In this document: piece by piece, positions 56,390-64,000 of the stretch
Layout of the letters: every line of letters begins with the position of its first letter
How positions within the stretch are numbered: the stretch's first letter is position 1
NCBI RefSeq assembly: GCF_001423765.1
Contig: NZ_LMPG01000001.1
Span: 130,073-194,072, forward strand
Direction: 5' to 3'
DNA from: Sphingomonas sp. Leaf343
Lineage (GTDB): Bacteria > Pseudomonadota > Alphaproteobacteria > Sphingomonadales > Sphingomonadaceae
DNA: 64,000 nt
Position numbers and translations under genes: made by a program
The notes under the pieces: model-generated
Told to the model about the DNA's origin: nothing
The model's input: the letters and a program-made list of their open reading frames with translations, nothing else
Database searches by the model: none

Positions 56390-56501
56390 CGAATTCCCTG
56401 TAATCCGGGTCGGTGTATTATCCGCCTATGTGGGCGCTTCGCCGCAAGAGCGCAACGCGCGAGCGGAACGGCGCGTTGTCGGCGATGAAGGAGAGAGTTC
56501 C

Positions 56502-56750
56502 ATGTCCGATCAACCAATGCAGGCCGGTGGCGGCGACGGCCGCAAGGGCGCACCCGACGGGGTATCCGACACCCCCGCCAAGGATGGCAGCGGTGAGAGT
56601 GGCGGCGGTGCGTACCCGAACCCGCAGACCGGGAAGAAGCCCGAGGGCGGCGGATTCTTTGGTCATGGCGGCCAGACCGACAATCGCTATTCGGGGCCGG
56701 GCGACAAGGACGATCCCGATGGCGGCGACCCCAACGCCGTGACGAAATAG
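56502..56750 (+). CDS. Small Gly/Asp-rich hydrophilic protein
   Basis: An 82-residue protein, very rich in Gly, Asp and Pro with no hydrophobic stretch (GGGAYPNPQTGKKPEGGGFFGHGG, then DKDDPDGGDPNAVTK); it should be disordered in solution. AAGGAG lies 10 bases before the ATG, so translation is likely. No domain is recognised; similar small proteins are seen in Sphingomonas and could be stress or desiccation proteins, but that is a guess. It diverges from dnaJ. Confidence 0.65.
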   Translation: MSDQPMQAGGGDGRKGAPDGVSDTPAKDGSGESGGGAYPNPQTGKKPEGGGFFGHGGQTDNRYSGPGDKDDPDGGDPNAVTK

Positions 56751-56784
56751 CGTCGTGATGCCGGGGTATTCCCGGCATACCAGC

Positions 56785-56958
56785 TCAGCGCCGCATCGTC
56801 CTCTGCGCGAAGGTCCAGCCGATGTCGGTGCCGATCGCCATCAATGGCAGCACCAACGCCCAGTCCGGCAGATCGCGTCCGGTCATCGCCCGGAACAACC
56901 AGTAGCTCAGGCCGAACAACGTCACGACGATCAGCATCACCAGCGCGAAGCGTTTCAC
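56785..56958 (-). CDS. Small two-helix membrane protein
   Basis: A 57-residue protein with two membrane helices (FALVMLIVVTLFGLSYWLF and WALVLPLMAIGTDIGWTF). The start is GTG at 56958, overlapping the transglutaminase stop by four bases (GTGA), so it is translationally coupled and likely works with that gene or its partners. No family is recognised. Confidence 0.6.
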   Translation of the reverse strand: MKRFALVMLIVVTLFGLSYWLFRAMTGRDLPDWALVLPLMAIGTDIGWTFAQRTMRR

Positions 56959-57839
56959 GGAGCGTCTACCGGCGCGACATCGACGCTTACGGCCATGTCC
57001 TGCGCCCCCGACCCCAGCACGACCCCGTCGACCGGCGCGATCTCCGCATAGTCGCGGCCGACCGCGGTGACGATGTGGTCCGCCGCCATCCAGATGCCGT
57101 TGGTCGGGTCCATGCCGACCCAGCCGCGTGCCGGTCCGCACCATAGCAGCACCCACGCATGCGTCGCGTCCGCACCCACCAGCCGCGCCTGCCCGGGTGG
57201 CGGGATCGTGCGGATATACCCGGACGCATAGGCTGCCGGCAGCCCGGCGGCGCGCAGCCCCGCGATCATGATCTGCGCGAAATCCTGGCACACGCCGCGC
57301 CGCTGCCGGAACGCGTCGATCGGGGCCGTGTCGACGAAGGTCGCATCGGCATCGAACGCGAACTCCCGCTGGATGCGCCGCGCCAGCGCCATGCCCGCCT
57401 CCAGCGATCCCCGCGTCGGATCGAGGTCCGCCGCGCACCACGCGCCGATTTCCGGGTCCAGCGGGATCAGCGGCGAGGGGTAGATATACGCCGCCGGTCC
57501 CGCCGCCGAGAGGTCGCTGCTCGCCCGCGCCAGTCGCGCGATGTCCGCCAGCGTCGGATCGTCGACGGCCGGGATCGGCACCAGCCGATCCACCGTCACC
57601 CGCGCCACGCTCTCGATCGTCAGCGTGCGGACAGGGCTGTCCACCACCAGCCGCGTGACATTGGCGAGGCCCGCTTCCGCCCGCGCCGGGCTCGTCCGCC
57701 CCACCGGGGACACCGTCAGCCGATAATCGTCCAGCGTCTGCCCCGGCCAGTCGATCGGCTTCAATCGCAAATTGCAGCGCGCGAACTTGACCTGATTGCC
57801 GTAGTCGAACGTCGTGACGTGCCGGATGTCGTAGATCAC
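56955..57839 (-). CDS. Transglutaminase-like cysteine peptidase family protein
   Basis: A 294-residue protein: a beta-rich N-terminal domain (MIYDIRHVTTFDYGNQVKFARCNLRLKP) of the bacterial transglutaminase N-type and a C-terminal papain-like domain with C184 (RRGVCQDFAQIM), H227 (ADATHAWV) and D244 (VGMDPTN). The triad is complete. No signal peptide, so it is cytosolic. It follows the ATP-grasp/alpha-E gene by 10 bp; these families are repeatedly found together and were proposed to make or modify peptides. GTG start at 57839 after GAGGG. Confidence 0.9.
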   Translation of the reverse strand: MIYDIRHVTTFDYGNQVKFARCNLRLKPIDWPGQTLDDYRLTVSPVGRTSPARAEAGLANVTRLVVDSPVRTLTIESVARVTVDRLVPIPAVDDPTLADIARLARASSDLSAAGPAAYIYPSPLIPLDPEIGAWCAADLDPTRGSLEAGMALARRIQREFAFDADATFVDTAPIDAFRQRRGVCQDFAQIMIAGLRAAGLPAAYASGYIRTIPPPGQARLVGADATHAWVLLWCGPARGWVGMDPTNGIWMAADHIVTAVGRDYAEIAPVDGVVLGSGAQDMAVSVDVAPVDAP

Positions 57840-57849
57840 GCCGCCACCC

Positions 57850-60297
57850 TCATGCGAGCGTCAGCCCGACAGCGCGCAGCGGCTCCGCGCCTTGCAGGAA
57901 ATAGCGACGTGCCACCGCCTCCGACAGCGCCACCAGCCGGCTCTCGACATCGCCCAGCGTATCCACGTCCAGCGTCGTAGCATCCGCCGTCGTCACCATC
58001 GCCTTCAGCCGGATGGCCTGCGCCTGCTGCGCCTCCGCCATCTCGTCGTCGCCCAGCACCGGCAGCGCGGCGAGGTGACTGGCGATCCGTTCCGTCTGGA
58101 AACCCAGGCTGCGCGGGTTGTTCGGGTCGAGCGCAACGAGATCGACCACCGCGACGCGGGCCAGTCCGGTCGGATAACGCTGGCGATAGCTGATCTGGCT
58201 GTCCCCCAGATCGAGCAGCGTCGACAGATCGTCCACCGTCGCGCCCGGCATCCCGAACAGCCGCACTGCCCGCGCGATCGCCGCCGCACGCTCGATCCGC
58301 CGGCCGAGATCGTGGAACCGCCACGCCGAGGTCCGCACCATATGCTCCGCCGACAGGCCGACGATCGCCGCATAACGCCGCTGCAGCGACCCCGCCCGCT
58401 CCAGCATCCCGCGCTGCGTAGGGAAGGGTGCTTCCAGCAACCGCACCATGTCCGCCGACAGCCGGTCGCGCGATCCCTCGCCGATCGCGCGCGCGTTGCG
58501 GTTGATCGCCGCCACCGAATGCCAGTCCGGGTCTTCCATCGCGGTCCGCGCGAACTGGATCAGCGCGGGCCGGTTGAGCGACGAAGGTGAGGGGGCCGCA
58601 CCCGATCCCGCCAGCATCCCGACCAGCCGCGCGAGCGTCGCGGTCGGCAGCACCGCGCCGCCGCCGTCCGCATCGATCGAATTGCCCAGCAGCACGCGGA
58701 TCGCGCCCAGCAACGCTTCGCCCCGCTCCAGATACCTGCCCAGCCAGTAGAAATTGTCCGCCACCCGGCTCGGCAACGTCCCCGGATTCCGCCGGACGTG
58801 GAGCGAATCGGGCGCGGTCAGCAGCGACACCGGCGCGACCGGCTCCGCGCCGTAGATGCAGACGTCGGCCGACCACAGCCCCTCGCCGATCGCCGCCACG
58901 GTCGCCTGCGGATGTTCGCCGATCCGGCCGAAGCCGCCCGGCATCACGGCCCATTGGCCGTCACCGTCGCGCGCCGCGAAGACGCGGAGCATGAACGGGC
59001 GCGCCTCCAGCCGGTCGCCGACCACGACGGGCATGGTCGAAAGCCGCACCTCCTCCTGCCCGACATAATCCTGCGGGCGGCGGACCATGTCGGCGATCAG
59101 GTCGGCGCGCGACGCGTCGTCCGTCAGCCCCAGCGGCAGATGCCCGAAGGCCGGCGCGATCGTCAGCCGGTCGAGATTGGCGGCGACATGCGCGCACTCG
59201 TCCGCCCCACCGCACCACCACGTCGCGATCGTCGGCAGTTTCAGCGGCTCGCCCAGCATTGCCCGCGCCAGCGCCGGCATGAATGCGTGGAAGGCGGGGG
59301 CCTCCATCACCGCCGCGCCCGGTGCGTTGGCGAGCACGACATTGCCCTCCGCATAGGCATCGATCAGACCGGGTACGCCGATCTGCGAATGGGTGTCGAA
59401 CGCCAGCGGATCGAGCATGCGCGGGTCCAGCCTGCGCCACAGCGCATCGATCCGCTTCAGCCCGCCGATCGTGCGGACATAGACCTTGCCCTCCAGCGCG
59501 GCGAGGTCCGCCCCCTCGACCAGCAACAGCCCCAGATACCGCGCGAGGTGCGCCTGTTCCGGATAGCTCGGGTTGAACCGCCCGGGTGTCAGCAGGCCGA
59601 TGCGCGGATCGTCGCGCCGGCAGAGAGCCGCCAGCCCGCTGCGGAATGCCGCGAAGAACGGCGCGTGCCGTTGCACGTTCAGTCGCGCCGCCAGCCCGCC
59701 CAGCGTGCGTCCGACCGCCAGCCGGTTCTCCAGCGCATAGCCCGCACCCGCCGGCGCACGCAGGTGATCGGCCAGCACCCGCCACTCCCCGGTCGGCCCG
59801 CGCGCCAGATCGAACGCCACGAATTGCAGATGCTTGCCGCCCGGCGGCTCCAGCCCGACCATCGGTCGCAGGAACAGGCGGCTGCCGGTCACCAGCGACG
59901 CGGGCAGCACGCCCTCCGCAACCAGCCGTCCCTCGCCATACAGGTCGGCGACGACACGCTCGATCAACTCCGCGCGCTGCGCCACGCCTGCTTCGATCCC
60001 GGCCCATTCCGCTGCCTCGATCAGCAGGGGGACGGGCGATACCGGCCACGGTCGCTCGTCCGCCTCGCCGATGATCCGGAACCCGGTGCCGATGTCCGCC
60101 GCGTGCCGCTGCACGCGCTCGCGCGCATGGCCCAGATCGTCGCTCGCGACCGCCGCCAGTTCCTCCAGCATCGTCGCCCATGGTTCGGTCGATCCCGTCG
60201 CGAGCACGTCATGCGCCGGCGCCCGCGCGGCATAGTCGTCGATCCACCGCCGTGCGTTCACGCCGGCATCGAAAAGAGAGGTCGACTGCGTCGCCAT
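57850..60297 (-). CDS. Circularly permuted ATP-grasp / alpha-E fusion protein
   Basis: An 815-residue protein. Residues about 20-480 form a circularly permuted type 2 ATP-grasp domain (DUF404/DUF407: GTGFRIIGEADERPWPVSPVP, LLTPGRFNPSYPEQAHLARYLGLLLVEGADL, KRIDALWRRLDPRMLDPLAFD, GVPGLIDAYAEGNVVLANAPG). From about 500 follows an alpha-E domain (DUF403: SRVADNFYWLGRYLERGE...). In many bacteria these are two separate genes; here they are one. ATP-grasp enzymes form amide bonds, so with the transglutaminase a peptide ligase/peptidase system is suggested. Substrate unknown. ATG at 60297 (MATQSTSLFDAG). Confidence 0.9.
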   Translation of the reverse strand: MATQSTSLFDAGVNARRWIDDYAARAPAHDVLATGSTEPWATMLEELAAVASDDLGHARERVQRHAADIGTGFRIIGEADERPWPVSPVPLLIEAAEWAGIEAGVAQRAELIERVVADLYGEGRLVAEGVLPASLVTGSRLFLRPMVGLEPPGGKHLQFVAFDLARGPTGEWRVLADHLRAPAGAGYALENRLAVGRTLGGLAARLNVQRHAPFFAAFRSGLAALCRRDDPRIGLLTPGRFNPSYPEQAHLARYLGLLLVEGADLAALEGKVYVRTIGGLKRIDALWRRLDPRMLDPLAFDTHSQIGVPGLIDAYAEGNVVLANAPGAAVMEAPAFHAFMPALARAMLGEPLKLPTIATWWCGGADECAHVAANLDRLTIAPAFGHLPLGLTDDASRADLIADMVRRPQDYVGQEEVRLSTMPVVVGDRLEARPFMLRVFAARDGDGQWAVMPGGFGRIGEHPQATVAAIGEGLWSADVCIYGAEPVAPVSLLTAPDSLHVRRNPGTLPSRVADNFYWLGRYLERGEALLGAIRVLLGNSIDADGGGAVLPTATLARLVGMLAGSGAAPSPSSLNRPALIQFARTAMEDPDWHSVAAINRNARAIGEGSRDRLSADMVRLLEAPFPTQRGMLERAGSLQRRYAAIVGLSAEHMVRTSAWRFHDLGRRIERAAAIARAVRLFGMPGATVDDLSTLLDLGDSQISYRQRYPTGLARVAVVDLVALDPNNPRSLGFQTERIASHLAALPVLGDDEMAEAQQAQAIRLKAMVTTADATTLDVDTLGDVESRLVALSEAVARRYFLQGAEPLRAVGLTLA

Positions 60298-60426
60298 GAC
60301 CGTCGCGTCGCGTCCTTTGCTGGGGCGGAGGGTGCAGGCGCGCGTGGTCCCACAGGCGGACGGCGGCGGCAAGCCGTTTCGGTTTGGGAACGCGGGTGTG
60401 GGTATTGCCTGCCGCCTCCTTCTTAA

Positions 60427-60456
60427 CTCCCCCAACCCTTGCCAAGGGGAGGGGAG
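60427..60456. repeat. Palindromic hairpin between ligD and the ATP-grasp gene
   Basis: CTCCCC (60427-60432) pairs with GGGGAG (60451-60456) and CCCTT with AAGGG inside. It sits in the 207-bp gap after ligD on the minus strand and could act as its terminator. I see no gene in the rest of this gap. Confidence 0.5.
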
Positions 60457-60504
60457 CAGAAAGAAGCGGGGGGCGAGCGCATGGAAGTGCGCTCGATCCC
60501 CCCT

Positions 60505-62940
60505 TCAAAAATCCGGCAACACCTGATCCGCCACGCCCCAGCCCTGCAGCCCGCGCCCACTGGCACGCTTTGCCAGGGCGGCGAGGTCCGTCACGCTCCA
60601 GCGCGCCGCCGTGTCGATATCGCGCAACTCCGTCCATGACACCGGCACGGCCACCGGCGCACCTTCGCGGGCGCGCGCCGAATAGGGCATGATCGCCGTC
60701 GCCCCCCGCTGGTTGCGCAGCCAGTCGATGAAGATACGACCCTTGCGCTTCGCTTTCGCCATCGTCGCGACGAACCGGTCGGGCTCCGCCTGTGCCAGCG
60801 CCTGTGCGAAGCGGCTGGCGAAATCCTTCACCGCCGGCCACTCGGCTTTCGGCGTCAACGGAACGACGACATGCACACCTTTGCCCCCCGACAGCAGCGG
60901 AAAGCTGACCAGGCCCAGTTCCGCCAGTTGCTCCTTCAGATGCTCCGCCGCCTTTTTCGTGTCGGCGAAATCCAGCCCCTCGTCGGGGTCGAGGTCGAAG
61001 ACCATGCGGTCGGGCTGTTCGACACTGGCGACCGACGATCCCCAGCCATGGAATTCGATCGCGCCCATCTGCACGCATGCGACCAGCCCGTCGGCCGTAT
61101 CGACGTACAGATAGTTCTTGGTCGATCCGTCCTTCTCGCGGATCGGCACCTGATGCACCGTATCGCCGAAGCTGCCCGCATCGTGCTTCTGGAAGAAACA
61201 GGCGCGGGCGCGACCCTGCGGACAGCGGACCAGACTGACCGGGCGCTTGCCGGCCCACGGGAGCATGACCGGTGCGATCGCCGCGTAATAGTCCGCCAGC
61301 TGCCCCTTGGTGACGTTCGATTCCGGGAAGATCAGGCGGTCGCGGTTGCTGATCTTCACGCTGGTCGCAGTCTTCGCATCGGGCGCCGGCGCAGGAACCT
61401 CCGCTACCACCTCGTCCGCGCCCTTGTCCTCGCGCAGGCCGATGAAGCTCGCGTGGCGCAGCATTCCGTCCGGCGTCACCTCCGCATAGGCGATCTCCGC
61501 GACCAGTTTCGGCGTCACCCATTTCGCGCCGCGCACCATGGCCCGCGGCGCGCTGACCGTGGCGGTCTTGCGTTCCAGCGGCGCCAGCTTCGCGACCACT
61601 TCGTCCATCGTCCCGGCGTTGAAGCCGGTGCCGACCTTGCCGCGATAGGCGAAGCCGTCTCCCTCATGCACCGCCAGCAGCAGCGACGCGAAGCCGCGCC
61701 CTTTCGGCGACGGTTGCCAGCCGACGATCACGAATTCCTGCCGCTGGATGCACTTGGCCTTGAGCCACGCCTTGGTGCGCCCCGACCGGTAGGGCGAATC
61801 GGCGCGCTTCGACACGACACCCTCGAGCCCTTCGCGACACATCTGTTCGAACAGTGCCTCGCCCGATCCGACGACGTGCTCGGAATAGCGCAGCGTCTCC
61901 GATCCCTCGCCGATCAGCGCGCGCAGCCGCTCCTTGCGCTCCATCAGCGGCAGGTCGGACAGGTCCTCGCCGTCCTGTTCGATCAGGTCGAACGCGAACA
62001 GCGTCATGCCCCCGTCCGCCGCCGCGATCGCATCCTTCAGCGCGGCGAAGTCGGGTTTGCCGTCGCGGAACGCGACGATCTCGCCATCGATCAGCGCCGT
62101 CCCCGGCAGCGCCGCCACCGCGTCGGCGATGCCGTCGAACTTGTCGCTCCCGTCGAGCCCGCTGCGGGTGAAGACCTTCGCCGACTTGCCGTCGCCCGCG
62201 ACCAGCGTGCGATACCCGTCATATTTGATCTCGTGCAGCCACGCCGACCCGGCCGGCACCGCATCGACCAGCGTGCATAATTGCGGCTCGCGAAACACGG
62301 GCGCGACCTTCCTGGCAGCCGCTTTCTTCGGCGCAGCCTTGCGCGTCTTGGGCGCAACCTTCGCCGCTGTCTTCCCCTCGGCGATCTCGCTCATCGTCCG
62401 GCCGGTGGCGACACTGGTCAGCGCTTCCTCAACCAGCGTGTCGGTGCCGCCGGCGAACCCGTCCTCCACCTTGCGCAACAGCCAGTTCTCGCCGCGATCC
62501 TTGCCGCGCGGTTTCAGGCGGATCAGTAGCCACTCGCCCCGCATCCGCTCGCCTTCCAGCACGAAATGCAGGTGGCCCTTGTCGATGTCCTTCGCCGACT
62601 TTCCGGCGATCGGCGACCACGTCCCGCGGTCCCACAGCATCACCGTGCCGCCGCCATATTCCCCCTTGGGGATCGTCCCCTCGAACGTCGCATAGGACAG
62701 GGGATGATCCTCGGTCCGCACCGCCAGCCGCTTTTCGCCGGGATCGAGGCTCGGCCCCCGCGTGACCGCCCAGCTTTTCAGGACGCCGTCGATCTCCAGC
62801 CGGAAGTCCCAATGCAGCCGCGTCGCGTCATGCTTCTGGACCATGAAGCTGTTGCCGTTACCGGGTTCCAGCGTTCCCGCCGGCTCCGCGGTCTTCGTGA
62901 AATCACGCTTGGCGTTGTAGCGTGCAAGTGCGTCCGTCAC
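60505..62940 (-). CDS. ligD: DNA ligase D (phosphoesterase-ligase-polymerase)
   Basis: An 811-residue repair enzyme for non-homologous end joining. Order of domains: 3'-phosphoesterase (about 1-165, with H37, H43, D45, R47 in KHDATRLHWDFRLE and H79), a Lys/Ala linker (190-215), ATP-dependent ligase (about 220-510, nucleophile K239 in HEIKYDGYR), and polymerase/primase (about 525-811, D649/D651 in FDLDPDEGLDF). All active-site residues are present and the order is that of Pseudomonas LigD. GTG start at 62940 with GGGGAGGGG before it. It follows ku by 39 bp. Confidence 0.95.
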   Translation of the reverse strand: MTDALARYNAKRDFTKTAEPAGTLEPGNGNSFMVQKHDATRLHWDFRLEIDGVLKSWAVTRGPSLDPGEKRLAVRTEDHPLSYATFEGTIPKGEYGGGTVMLWDRGTWSPIAGKSAKDIDKGHLHFVLEGERMRGEWLLIRLKPRGKDRGENWLLRKVEDGFAGGTDTLVEEALTSVATGRTMSEIAEGKTAAKVAPKTRKAAPKKAAARKVAPVFREPQLCTLVDAVPAGSAWLHEIKYDGYRTLVAGDGKSAKVFTRSGLDGSDKFDGIADAVAALPGTALIDGEIVAFRDGKPDFAALKDAIAAADGGMTLFAFDLIEQDGEDLSDLPLMERKERLRALIGEGSETLRYSEHVVGSGEALFEQMCREGLEGVVSKRADSPYRSGRTKAWLKAKCIQRQEFVIVGWQPSPKGRGFASLLLAVHEGDGFAYRGKVGTGFNAGTMDEVVAKLAPLERKTATVSAPRAMVRGAKWVTPKLVAEIAYAEVTPDGMLRHASFIGLREDKGADEVVAEVPAPAPDAKTATSVKISNRDRLIFPESNVTKGQLADYYAAIAPVMLPWAGKRPVSLVRCPQGRARACFFQKHDAGSFGDTVHQVPIREKDGSTKNYLYVDTADGLVACVQMGAIEFHGWGSSVASVEQPDRMVFDLDPDEGLDFADTKKAAEHLKEQLAELGLVSFPLLSGGKGVHVVVPLTPKAEWPAVKDFASRFAQALAQAEPDRFVATMAKAKRKGRIFIDWLRNQRGATAIMPYSARAREGAPVAVPVSWTELRDIDTAARWSVTDLAALAKRASGRGLQGWGVADQVLPDF

Positions 62941-62944
62941 CGGT

Positions 62945-62967
62945 TCCCCTCCCCACCAGAGAGGGGA
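62945..62967 (-). promoter_or_regulatory. Hairpin that contains the ligD ribosome binding site
   Basis: TCCCCTC (62945-62951) pairs with GAGGGGA (62961-62967), 9-base loop, between ku and ligD. On the minus strand the 3' arm GAGGGGA is the Shine-Dalgarno, about 5 bases from the GTG. It may lower LigD output compared with Ku, or act as a partial terminator. Confidence 0.5.
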
Positions 62968-62979
62968 GACGGCCAGCCC

Positions 62980-63837
62980 CTAAGCACGCTTCTTCGCCGC
63001 GGGTTTGCGGGCTGGAGCCTTCTTCGCCGCCTCCTTCTTCGCCGGTGCCGCCTTGTCGCCCATCGACTTTCGCAGCGCCGCCATCAGGTCGACCACGTTC
63101 GACCCCTTCGCGTCTCCCGTGTCCTTCTCCTCGATGATCTTCTTGCCGTTCGCCTTGCGCTTGCGCTCGATCAGTCCTTTCAGCGCATCGACGTAGCGGT
63201 CGTGAAATTCCTGCGGATCGAACGCCGCCGTTTTCCGGTCGATCAGCGCCTCCGCCAGATCGAGCAGTTCCGCGTCGGGCTTGTCGTCGGGGATCTCGCG
63301 GAAATAGCCCTGCGCCTTATGCACTTCGTCGGCGTAGCGCAGCGTCTCCAGCACCATGCCGCGTCCGCACGGCTTCAGGCTGACGACATATTCGCGGCCG
63401 CGCATCGCCAGCTGGCCCAGCCCGACTTTCTTCGTGCGCCGCAACGCCTCGCGCAGGACGATGAACGCTTCTTCCGCCAGATCGTCGGCAGGCACCACGA
63501 AATAGGGCTTTTCATAATAGAGCACGTCGATCTCGGACGCGTCGACGAACTGCGTCAGCTCCAGCGTCTTCTTCGATTCCAGCTTCACCGCGTCGATCTC
63601 GTCCTGCTCCAGCAGGACGTATTCGCCCTTCGACACCTCGTACCCCTTGACGATCTCGTCGACATCGACCGGACCCATGCCGGTCACGACCTTCTCGTAG
63701 GATATGGGCTTGCCGGAGGGCTCGTGGATCTGGCGGAACGAAACCGCCGCGCCGCTCTTGGTGGCGGAGTAGATTTCGACAGGAATGGACACCAGCGCCA
63801 ACCGGATCTGCCCCTGCCAATATGCGCGTGCCGCCAT
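62980..63837 (-). CDS. ku: Non-homologous end joining protein Ku
   Basis: A 285-residue bacterial Ku, which binds broken DNA ends as a homodimer and recruits LigD. It opens MAARAYWQGQIRLALVSIPVEIYSATKSG and has the Ku core (HEPSGKPISYEKVVTG, ILEQDEIDAVKLESKK-like LLEQDEIDAVKLESKKTLEL, FVDASEIDVLYYEKPYFVVP) and a Lys/Ala-rich tail (about 255-285) used in DNA binding. GGGGA precedes the ATG at 63837. It diverges from pdxH with 82 bp between. Confidence 0.95.
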   Translation of the reverse strand: MAARAYWQGQIRLALVSIPVEIYSATKSGAAVSFRQIHEPSGKPISYEKVVTGMGPVDVDEIVKGYEVSKGEYVLLEQDEIDAVKLESKKTLELTQFVDASEIDVLYYEKPYFVVPADDLAEEAFIVLREALRRTKKVGLGQLAMRGREYVVSLKPCGRGMVLETLRYADEVHKAQGYFREIPDDKPDAELLDLAEALIDRKTAAFDPQEFHDRYVDALKGLIERKRKANGKKIIEEKDTGDAKGSNVVDLMAALRKSMGDKAAPAKKEAAKKAPARKPAAKKRA

Positions 63838-63919
63838 GTTGTGATCCCCGATTATCCTGAATGAATGCGGAGCCTGCGGACTCGTTCCGTTCGCCGCGCG
63901 ATTGCGGTAAGGGCGGGGC

Positions 63920-64000
63920 ATGACCGACGACCCTTTCGCCCTGTTCGATACGTGGTTCGCGGAGGCACAGGCGTCCGAACCCAATGATCCCAACGCGATG
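63920..64000 (+). CDS. pdxH: Pyridoxamine 5'-phosphate oxidase, N-terminal fragment
   Basis: The first 27 residues of a gene that runs off the right edge. The start TDDPFALFDTWFAEAQASEPNDPNAM matches the N-terminus of alphaproteobacterial PdxH, the FMN enzyme that makes pyridoxal 5'-phosphate. AAGGGCGGGG precedes the ATG. Only the N-terminus can be seen, so the call rests on this short match. Confidence 0.8.
   Translation, partial: MTDDPFALFDTWFAEAQASEPNDPNAM

Overview
The window is about 67% GC and gene-dense, with the gene content of an alphaproteobacterial chromosome, most likely Sphingomonas or a close relative in Sphingomonadales. Pointers are a short-form HisG with a separate HisZ, GapR (DUF2312), DUF1244, ExoD, PtsP (EI-Ntr), a TonB-dependent receptor with its own TonB-like protein, a flavin-dependent tryptophan halogenase next to a DUF6445 protein, a GGAAC-N16-CGTT (EcfG-type) stress promoter, and many CCTCCCC/GGGGAGG palindromes between genes. 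I see no rRNA, tRNA, CRISPR array, prophage or insertion sequence. The taxon is inferred from these families, not from a search.

Layout. 1-5.3 kb: end of an unidentified gene, a FadR-type regulator, GH43 and GH5 glycosidases, an exported methyltransferase and a YghU-type glutathione transferase. 5.3-10.3 kb: TonB-like protein, TonB-dependent receptor and secreted phosphodiesterase, with four 11-bp-spaced GTCAY repeats before the receptor that suggest phosphate (PhoB-class) control. 10.3-17.2 kb (minus strand): SGNH hydrolase, hisG-hisD, then kup followed by a KdpDE-like two-component pair whose kinase lacks the N-terminal KdpD/Usp half. 17.2-21.9 kb: marR-OMF-emrA-emrB efflux operon with a clear palindromic operator. 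21.9-24.1 kb: DUF6445 protein and tryptophan halogenase. 24.1-30 kb (minus): Crp/Fnr regulator, cstA-ybdD, MFS exporter, pyruvate kinase. 30-34.6 kb: DUF1244, gapR, HD-GYP phosphodiesterase, HerA-like ATPase, yebC. 34.7-41.7 kb: ruvC, ruvA and ruvB, separated by a TM2 protein, two Crp/Fnr regulators, a hemerythrin-like protein and exoD; then chrA.

41.8-51.6 kb is a plus-strand housekeeping run: ptsP, rodZ, cpoB, tilS, ftsH, hisZ, purA. 51.7-56.4 kb (minus): a Thr/Gly/Ser-rich exported protein behind an EcfG-type promoter, aroC, a broken DUF4160 gene, fabI, a YihY-family membrane protein and a DnaJ-type co-chaperone. 56.5-64 kb: a small Gly-rich protein, a small membrane protein overlapping a transglutaminase, a circularly permuted ATP-grasp/alpha-E fusion, and the NHEJ pair ku-ligD, ending at the first codons of pdxH on the plus strand.

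The most interesting non-housekeeping units are the putative Pho-controlled receptor/phosphodiesterase set, the halogenase with a predicted HxD...H oxygenase-like partner, the kup/truncated-KdpDE unit, the ATP-grasp/alpha-E/transglutaminase cluster, and palindromic repeats that either covary between copies or contain the ribosome binding site of the next gene.
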